64,000 nt of DNA from Cytophagales bacterium (GTDB lineage Bacteria > Bacteroidota > Bacteroidia > Cytophagales > Cyclobacteriaceae), in NCBI GenBank assembly GCA_013298505.1, contig JAAFHY010000006.1, forward strand, positions 1 to 64,000, written 5' to 3'. Position numbers and translations under genes: made by a program. The notes under the pieces are model-generated. The model did no database searches and was not told the origin of the DNA. It saw only the letters and a program-made list of their open reading frames with translations. This document shows positions 57,378 through 64,000 of this stretch, piece after piece (the stretch's first letter is position 1; each line of letters starts with the position of its first letter).

Positions 57378-57977
57378 CTATCCTAACGCCTCCACTTCCT
57401 CCACCTCTTCTGGCATCATTTTTTTGAATAAGTTTTCGATGCCGGCTTTTAATGTGATGGTTGAAGAGGGGCATCCGCTACATGAACCTTGCAGTGCAAC
57501 TGTTACTTTCTTTCCTTGTAGGGAGTGAAACGTAATTGCGCCTCCATCTTGTTCAACCGCAGGGCGAATGTATTCGTCTAGTATCGTTTTTATTTTTTTT
57601 ACCGTTTCGGTTTCTTCTTGTTGCTCAGCTTCGGGTGCTTTGCTATCTAAAATTAACTTGCCCGACTCTAAAAAACCGAGAATGTGTTTTTTAAGTGTCT
57701 CTTGTACTTCAATCCACTCCACATCTTCTTTTTTGGTAACCGTCACAAAATTGCTGGCATAAAATACACGATCTACAAATGGGTACATGAAAAGTTCTTG
57801 TGCCAACGGGGCGTTTTCAGCTTGCGATGGTGAGGGGAAATCAAAGCTCATCCCTTCGGGCACCAGCATTTCATTCACCACAAACTTTAGCGAATTAGGA
57901 TTGGGGTTCGATTCAAGGTAAATGTGAAGGGCTTTGGGTGCGGGCTTTAACATAATGGAAATTTGATTGAACAACAA
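57378..57977 (-). CDS. NifU family Fe-S scaffold protein
   Basis: N-terminal LESNPNPNSLKFVVNEML; C-terminal YIRPAVEQDGGAITFHSLQG...LQGSCSGCPSSTITLKAGIENLF. Confidence 0.95.
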   Translation of the reverse strand: MLFNQISIMLKPAPKALHIYLESNPNPNSLKFVVNEMLVPEGMSFDFPSPSQAENAPLAQELFMYPFVDRVFYASNFVTVTKKEDVEWIEVQETLKKHILGFLESGKLILDSKAPEAEQQEETETVKKIKTILDEYIRPAVEQDGGAITFHSLQGKKVTVALQGSCSGCPSSTITLKAGIENLFKKMMPEEVEEVEALG

Positions 57978-58110
57978 AGTTAGAAAATTTAAGTTCGGTA
58001 TGTCATAAACTTTTAAATCACGATTTGAAGTTAATGACTCAACGTATAAGGCATCAGCGTGATAATATTATCGAATCTGAAAAATCCCAGCCTCTGCTTA
58101 TATTTGACAC

Positions 58111-59985
58111 ATGAGTAAAATTATTGGCATTACTTGTATTTCGTTGATTGTACTTTGCACTTTCACTGCCTCTTACGCACAACAGCAGTGTGAATGCGCG
58201 GCCTTTACACCCCTTGTTAGAAAAAACTTTGAAGCTGCAAACCGAAGCAGAAACCAGGAGGTTAGCACTATTGTTAGAGAATTAAAAGAAATGGAAAATC
58301 CTTGCTGCAAGGCAATCGGACTCACCATGGAGTCGCTTGTGTTTTTGTCTAAATCAGATTTTTTGCAAAGTTTTAAAGCCGCACGAGCGGCTCGGCAATT
58401 ACTTGGAGTCCGTTTTCATCCCTACGCATCGATTGAAAGTAATCGACTCTTGGGTAGTTATTATAGCCGCCAAAGTGTTCATGACAGCTCCATATATTTT
58501 TTCTATCAGGGGCTCGAATTGGCGCGAGAAGTAAACGAGCCGCACCTGTTGGCAAAAATCTACAATGGAATTGCACTTGATTTTTTGCGTCAGGAGCAAT
58601 TGGATAAAGGTCTTGAGTTTACAAAAAAAGCGTTAGATGCGGCTATTCCGACAAATGACACACTGTTGCTGGCGCAATATTTTTCAGATTTAGGAATCGT
58701 GTATTGGTCAGTTTACGATAAGAACAAAAACACAGCCTACCTCGATTCAACCCGGCAAACGGTTCAGCAAGCATTGCGGTACGCCAAGGTTACACAATCA
58801 AATCTCAGCCTGACCAAAAATTATCTTTCGCTGGGTTCGGTGGCCGAAGCAAAAAGGGAATTTGCAAAGGCACTATCATACACGGACACACTGACGAAAT
58901 TAGTTACAAGCAAAACCCGCCCCAATGCGCTAGCCTCGATTTATATGTTACGCGGAGCAGCCTACTCAGGTTTGGGGCAACACAAAAATGCAATTGAAAA
59001 TCAGGAGAAAGCGTTGGGCTTTGCCCGGCAAATTAAAAATAGTTTTCTCGAGAAAACTACCCAGAAATATTTATTCGAAGCCTATAAAGCAGCAGGGGAG
59101 ACGACCAAAGCACTTCAAGCACTTGAACGAAATAAATTCCTAAGTGATAGTCTTGTTACAGTTGAAAATCTTGAGGCCATTAGCCGGATGGAGCAGAAGT
59201 TCAACAAAAAGATTAACGAACAGCAAATAAAGGAACTATCACAAACGGCCTCTATCCAAGCGTTAGAAATCAAACAGAAAAATTTCTGGCTCGTTGGCGT
59301 TGGCGTTGGTGCATCTCTAATTGCATTGATCTTGTTTTTGTATTTTAGACAACGCTCTTTAACTCAACTGCAAAAGGCCTTAGCGATCGAAAACAAATTT
59401 CTACGCTTTCAACTAGACCCACATTTTCTTTCCAACGCTCTTGTCTCCATTCAGCGGTTTATGATGGATAACAATACAACACAAGCATTGAGCTATCTCG
59501 CTAAATTCTCAAAACTCATGCGGCAGTTATTGGAATATTCGCGCGAAGAATATATCACCATTGAAGAGGAAATAGACTTGCTGCGCAATTATCTCGACAT
59601 TCAAAAACTTAGATTAAAGGACAAATTTGAATATGAGATTCATGTGGATAGTAAACTTGCGATTAGTGACTCACGCATTCCACCCATGCTCGCGCAACCC
59701 TTTGTTGAAAACGCTATTGAGCATGGCGTTGGCAACCGCGAGCACGGGAAAATCACTATATCATTTTCAGAACAAGACGACCAATTGCTACTAGAAATTC
59801 AAGATGATGGTGCGGGTATTTCCGAAGCATCACCAGGAGACCACAAATCACTTTCTACGACTATCATCAAAGAGCGGATCGCATTGCTGAACAAATCCGG
59901 TAAGAAGCCCATTCAATTGGAGATCGGAAATGTGTTGAATGGAACGGGAACTCGTGTGGCGTTGACTTTGCCAATCTATTCGTAA
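58111..59985 (+). CDS. TPR-containing LytS-type sensor histidine kinase
   Basis: N-terminal TPRs, one TM, LRFQLDPHFLSNALVSIQRFM, MLAQPFVENAIEHGV, LEIQDDGAGI. Confidence 0.93.
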   Translation: MSKIIGITCISLIVLCTFTASYAQQQCECAAFTPLVRKNFEAANRSRNQEVSTIVRELKEMENPCCKAIGLTMESLVFLSKSDFLQSFKAARAARQLLGVRFHPYASIESNRLLGSYYSRQSVHDSSIYFFYQGLELAREVNEPHLLAKIYNGIALDFLRQEQLDKGLEFTKKALDAAIPTNDTLLLAQYFSDLGIVYWSVYDKNKNTAYLDSTRQTVQQALRYAKVTQSNLSLTKNYLSLGSVAEAKREFAKALSYTDTLTKLVTSKTRPNALASIYMLRGAAYSGLGQHKNAIENQEKALGFARQIKNSFLEKTTQKYLFEAYKAAGETTKALQALERNKFLSDSLVTVENLEAISRMEQKFNKKINEQQIKELSQTASIQALEIKQKNFWLVGVGVGASLIALILFLYFRQRSLTQLQKALAIENKFLRFQLDPHFLSNALVSIQRFMMDNNTTQALSYLAKFSKLMRQLLEYSREEYITIEEEIDLLRNYLDIQKLRLKDKFEYEIHVDSKLAISDSRIPPMLAQPFVENAIEHGVGNREHGKITISFSEQDDQLLLEIQDDGAGISEASPGDHKSLSTTIIKERIALLNKSGKKPIQLEIGNVLNGTGTRVALTLPIYS

Positions 59986-59994
59986 TTTGCCGCC

Positions 59995-60738
59995 ATGAAG
60001 GTGGCCCTGATTGATGATGAAGATGACGCACGCTACACGCTTCGCAATTTGTTGTTGCAAGAAGATTCAAGATTCAACATTCACGAAGCGACCAGCGTGG
60101 CCACTGGCTTGGAACTAATTGATAAACAGAAGCCCGACCTTGTTTTTCTGGATGTAATGATGCCTGATGGTACCGGGTTCGATTTGTTAAAACAGCTTCC
60201 AGCCATTGATTTCAAACTCGTCATCGTTAGTGGTCACCACGAATTTGCCTTACAAGCCTTTCGCTTTAGCGCCATTGATTATTTGGTGAAGCCCGTAGAT
60301 CAAGATGAATTGCACGAAACGCTTTCGCGGATTCGATCTTCAACTGCACAGCCATGGCAGCAAATAATGGACGTGCTGAAGCAAAGTATTCAACCTACAA
60401 AAGAAACCGATCGTAAGATTGTGTTGAAGGATATGAATGCAGTATACGTGGTATCGGTTAGTTCCATCATTCGCTGTGAGGCATCTGACAATTACACGAC
60501 TTTTTATTTAACAGATCAATTACCAATTATCATTTCACGTCCACTGAAAGAGTACGAAGAGTTGTTAACTCCTTTGCAATTCTTTCGCGCCCATCAAAGT
60601 CATTTAATCAACATGAATCACCTGCAGCAATTCAACAAGCGCGAGGGTGGCAGCATTAAAATGAAAGACGGCAGCGAAGTGCCTGTTTCATCGCGAAAGC
60701 GGGAAGCTATTTTGAGCGAACTCTCAAAGCTTAGGTAA
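59995..60738 (+). CDS. LytTR-family response regulator
   Basis: KVALIDDEDDARYTL...LVFLDVMMPDGTGFDLL...AIDYLVKPVD; LytTR IIRCEASDNYTTFYL...FFRAHQSHLINMNHLQQF. Confidence 0.96.
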   Translation: MKVALIDDEDDARYTLRNLLLQEDSRFNIHEATSVATGLELIDKQKPDLVFLDVMMPDGTGFDLLKQLPAIDFKLVIVSGHHEFALQAFRFSAIDYLVKPVDQDELHETLSRIRSSTAQPWQQIMDVLKQSIQPTKETDRKIVLKDMNAVYVVSVSSIIRCEASDNYTTFYLTDQLPIIISRPLKEYEELLTPLQFFRAHQSHLINMNHLQQFNKREGGSIKMKDGSEVPVSSRKREAILSELSKLR

Positions 60739-60819
60739 CCAACCATCTAATTTCCAATTCTCACGATTTTCAAAGAGATCGCGTGTGTTGATCATCTTTT
60801 TTGTTTAGAAGAGTATCTA

Positions 60820-60850
60820 GGGTTACTGCAAAACAGTAACCCTTTTTTTA
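60820..60850 (+). terminator. Rho-independent terminator
   Basis: GGGTTACTG-caaaa-CAGTAACCC followed by TTTTTTT. Confidence 0.85.
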
Positions 60851-60986
60851 TTCATTAAATCTCACGGTTACTCAGCAAATTCTCATGGCAGCCAAGCGAA
60901 TACTCATGTCCTAGCCAAAGATGGTTGTGGATGATGATTTTTGGTGATTCACATGCAATTATTAAAATATACTTAAACATAACTTT

Positions 60987-61604
60987 ATGATTCAAAGAAC
61001 TGTCCGACTCGTATTTTTTGTTGCGCTTTTTGCTTTAGCCGGTGCTTGTAGTGAAGATAAAACACCTGCTCCACTTGGGCCTATCATCAAAGTAAAAGGA
61101 ACCAATTTCTCCGTTTCCCTCAAAAATGTAAATCTTTATTGGATTGGCACGAACTCATTTGCTCACAATACTGGGCCAATGATCTATTCCCGAACTTATG
61201 CCTTAACAGATGGCACCCCAGCAGAGGGTGGAGACCTAGAGGATATTACTGGTTATGAAAACGCAACCTATCATGCCCTCATATACTTGGCCGATTTCAA
61301 TCAGAATTTCACCATCGGCAATTTTCAGCAAGGCATAGGCTGGAATGAGTTACCCGTTAACACCAAGTATGGCATATTCATATTTGAGACTGGAGAAGGG
61401 AACAATCGCGTCTACATTGATACACGTGATACACGCAACGAATTTTTTAAAGTAACGGGTGGCGGCAACAATAGCCAAGTGCTGAAGTTCGAATTTGATG
61501 GTACCCTTGGCTACAGTCGGTACGATGCACAAGGGAACCAAACTTCATCTGATGAAAATGTGATCATTTCGTTTACGGCCACCGTGGAAGATATACGTCC
61601 TTAA
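60987..61604 (+). CDS. Hypothetical lipoprotein
   Basis: Lipobox FALAGACSED. Confidence 0.65.
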   Translation: MIQRTVRLVFFVALFALAGACSEDKTPAPLGPIIKVKGTNFSVSLKNVNLYWIGTNSFAHNTGPMIYSRTYALTDGTPAEGGDLEDITGYENATYHALIYLADFNQNFTIGNFQQGIGWNELPVNTKYGIFIFETGEGNNRVYIDTRDTRNEFFKVTGGGNNSQVLKFEFDGTLGYSRYDAQGNQTSSDENVIISFTATVEDIRP

Positions 61605-61657
61605 CACCACTATTTTTTGATAATTCTAAATCACTCTCACAACCAAACCGCAATTGA

Positions 61658-64000
61658 ATGAAAACACGTTTACTGCTTGTTGCCGCACTACTATTTACCT
61701 CATGCCTTGTCTGGAGCCAGCCAACAATTACATCTTTTACACCAGCCAGTGGCCCGGTAGGTACCGCTGTTACTATTGTAGGAACAAACTTTAGTGCAAC
61801 CGCTGCTAATAATATAGTTTACTTCGGTGCGGTTCGTGCTTCCGTTACAGCGGCAACCACTACTCAGTTAACGGTTACTGTACCCAGTGGAGCAATGTAT
61901 CAACTCATCTCAGTAACGGTTAGTGGATTGAAAGATTATTCTGCGAGTCCTTTTGTGGTATCTTTTGGTAGTTCTGGAATAAGCACTTCATCGTTTGCTG
62001 CGCGGGTGAGTTTTACTACAGGAGCCGATCCAGCCTATGTTGCGTTGGGCGATTTGGATGGTGATGGAAAAATTGATGTTGCTACACCGAACAATGCAAG
62101 TATTACAAACACTTCTATCTTTAGAAATCTGAGCACTGGGCCAGGCTCTCTGTCTTTCACAACCAAAACAGATATCACCAATGGATCAAACCCAATTGCA
62201 GCATTTATTGGAGACATAGATGGAGATGGGTTGCCCGATTTAGTTGTGGCCAATACAGGATCTGCCAGTTATTCTATTTTTAGAAATACAAGCACATCAG
62301 GTACAATTTCCTTTGCCGCTAAAGTAGATATCACAGGAGCGGGCACAAACCCTTATGACGTTAGCATTGGTGATATCGATGGAGACGGAAAAGCAGATTT
62401 AGTGGTTGCAAACTACTTGGCTAACGGTATTTCAGTTTACCGAAATACAGGAGCCGTTGGTACAATATCATTTGCTGCTAAAGTAGATTATTCAACAGTA
62501 GATTCTCCCTTGTCTGTTTCTCTTAACGACTTGGATGGAGACGGGAAGTTAGACATAGCCGTTGCGGGCTTTTTAAATACAAATACGCTATCGCTATTCC
62601 GGAATACAAGCACACCAGGCACAGTTAGCCTTGCCAGTAGAATAGCGCTAACAACAGGGGTGGAACCTCGATCGGTTGCGGGTGGTGATTTGGACGGTGA
62701 TGGCAAAGCTGATTTGGCTGTCGCGAACGGGGGAAGTAATACCATGTCCATCTTTAGAAATACCAGCACTGTTGGCGCCCTATCGTTTGCTGCCAAGGTA
62801 GATGTTACTACAGGTACTGCGCCATTCTCTGTATCGTTGGGTGATATTGATGGCGATAGCAAAGTAGATTTAGCCGTTGCCAATTTCACATCAGGAACTG
62901 TTTCTGTTTTTAAGAATAATTCAACTTCTGGAAGTATTAGTCTGGCCAGCAAAGTTGACTTTACGTCAACTACTCAACCACGTTCAGTTTTTATTGCCGA
63001 TCAGGATGGTGATGGAAAAAATGATTTAACTACTGCCAACTTCGGCAGCGACAATTTTTCGGTATTTAGAAACACTACCCCATCAGCACAGACAATAACG
63101 TTTGGGGCATTGCCAACAAAAACATTTGGAGATGCTAATTTTACCCTAACGGCAACAGCATCCTCTGGATTGGCGGTTAGCTTTGGCAGCGATAACACGG
63201 CCGTTGCCAATGTTGTTGGAACTACTGTTCAAATTCTGGGTGTAGGAACCTGTAATATTGTTGCTACACAAGCTGGGAATTCAAGTTTCAGCCCTGCGCC
63301 AAACGTCTTGCAGCCACTGGTAGTCAACAAGGCTAATCAAACGATTACGTTTGGGGCATTAGTAACCAAAAATATAGGCGATGCTGCTTTTGCGTTAACG
63401 GCATCTTCGAATTCAACGTTGCCAATATCCTATGCAAGCAGCAATACGGCAGTGGCAACCGTTTCAGGCAGTACAGTAACAATTGTCGGTGGAGGTTCTA
63501 CCACCATCACCGCATCGCAAGCGGGCAATACCAACTATAACCCAGCAACCAATGTTCAGCAAACCTTAACGGTTAATAAGGGAAACCAAACGATTACTTT
63601 TGGTAGCATTCCTGTAAAAGTGTTTGGTGATCCTGCTTTTGCGCTTTCAGCAGCCGCTAGCTCAGGATTAACCGTGAGCTATTCAAGTAGCAACATCAGT
63701 GTTGCCACGGTGACGGGTTCTACTGTTACAATCATTGGTGTTGGCACCACTACGATTACAGCATCGCAAGCAGGTGATGCAAACTACAATGCAGCAACTA
63801 ATGTGCAGCAAACCCTTACCGTTAGTAAGGCCAATCAAACCATTACTTTTAATGCTCTATCTACTAAAACATTTGGTGATGCAGCGTTCACGTTAGGCGC
63901 GACTTCCTCGGCTGGGTTAACCGTAACTTATGCAAGCAGTAATACAGCAGTTGCAACCATTTCGGGTAATACGGTAACCATTGTTGGAGCTGGTGCTACC
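61658..64000 (+). CDS. Large secreted protein: IPT/TIG domain, seven VCBS/FG-GAP repeats, then tandem Ig-like repeats (runs off window)
   Basis: ATG 61658, signal peptide, open to the window end; PTITSFTPASGPVGTAVTIVGTNF; seven [GNA]D[LIQ]DGD[GS]xxD blocks; repeats starting NQTITFGAL...KTFGDAAF (about 80 aa) from about 63090. Confidence 0.88.
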   Translation, partial: MKTRLLLVAALLFTSCLVWSQPTITSFTPASGPVGTAVTIVGTNFSATAANNIVYFGAVRASVTAATTTQLTVTVPSGAMYQLISVTVSGLKDYSASPFVVSFGSSGISTSSFAARVSFTTGADPAYVALGDLDGDGKIDVATPNNASITNTSIFRNLSTGPGSLSFTTKTDITNGSNPIAAFIGDIDGDGLPDLVVANTGSASYSIFRNTSTSGTISFAAKVDITGAGTNPYDVSIGDIDGDGKADLVVANYLANGISVYRNTGAVGTISFAAKVDYSTVDSPLSVSLNDLDGDGKLDIAVAGFLNTNTLSLFRNTSTPGTVSLASRIALTTGVEPRSVAGGDLDGDGKADLAVANGGSNTMSIFRNTSTVGALSFAAKVDVTTGTAPFSVSLGDIDGDSKVDLAVANFTSGTVSVFKNNSTSGSISLASKVDFTSTTQPRSVFIADQDGDGKNDLTTANFGSDNFSVFRNTTPSAQTITFGALPTKTFGDANFTLTATASSGLAVSFGSDNTAVANVVGTTVQILGVGTCNIVATQAGNSSFSPAPNVLQPLVVNKANQTITFGALVTKNIGDAAFALTASSNSTLPISYASSNTAVATVSGSTVTIVGGGSTTITASQAGNTNYNPATNVQQTLTVNKGNQTITFGSIPVKVFGDPAFALSAAASSGLTVSYSSSNISVATVTGSTVTIIGVGTTTITASQAGDANYNAATNVQQTLTVSKANQTITFNALSTKTFGDAAFTLGATSSAGLTVTYASSNTAVATISGNTVTIVGAGAT

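Noticed and set aside
60820-60842. TTACTG...CAGTAA palindrome resembling the hipB operator sites
   Set aside because: Spacer is 5 rather than 6 nt and it is followed by a T-run; better explained as a rho-independent terminator.

Overview
This 64 kb window is chromosomal sequence from a Bacteroidota (probably Cytophagales-like) bacterium, judged from SusC/SusD, LytTR, YtxJ, DUF3667 and TAnnTTTG-type promoter features. It is mostly housekeeping genes with several accessory islands. Main systems: (1) a polysaccharide utilisation locus (about 582-13892) with two GH144/PF10091-type glycosidases, SusC, SusD, a LamG lipoprotein and a GH3 beta-glucosidase, consistent with beta-1,2-glucan use. It encodes a 7TMR-DISM membrane sensor whose C-terminus is the zinc-ribbon/HTH N-terminal module of an IS1595-type transposase, and a pair of 20-bp direct repeats lies upstream of susC. 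(2) A tripartite hipB-hipS-hipT (split HipA) operon with three palindromic operator-like sites at exact 61-bp spacing plus a second palindrome class. (3) A pair of unannotated single-TM microproteins sharing a K-x-FY-x(2)-R-x-RVFGY motif. (4) Short GC-rich palindromic elements inserted in frame in three enzymes (GlmM, an aminotransferase, a 2-oxoacid dehydrogenase E1). (5) A bacterial homolog of eukaryotic sphingolipid delta-4 desaturase. (6) An 865-aa basic, secreted, internally repetitive protein. One tRNA-Ser(UGA) was found. No rRNA, CRISPR array or complete IS element was seen. All assignments come from reading the sequence and recalled family motifs; no database search was run.
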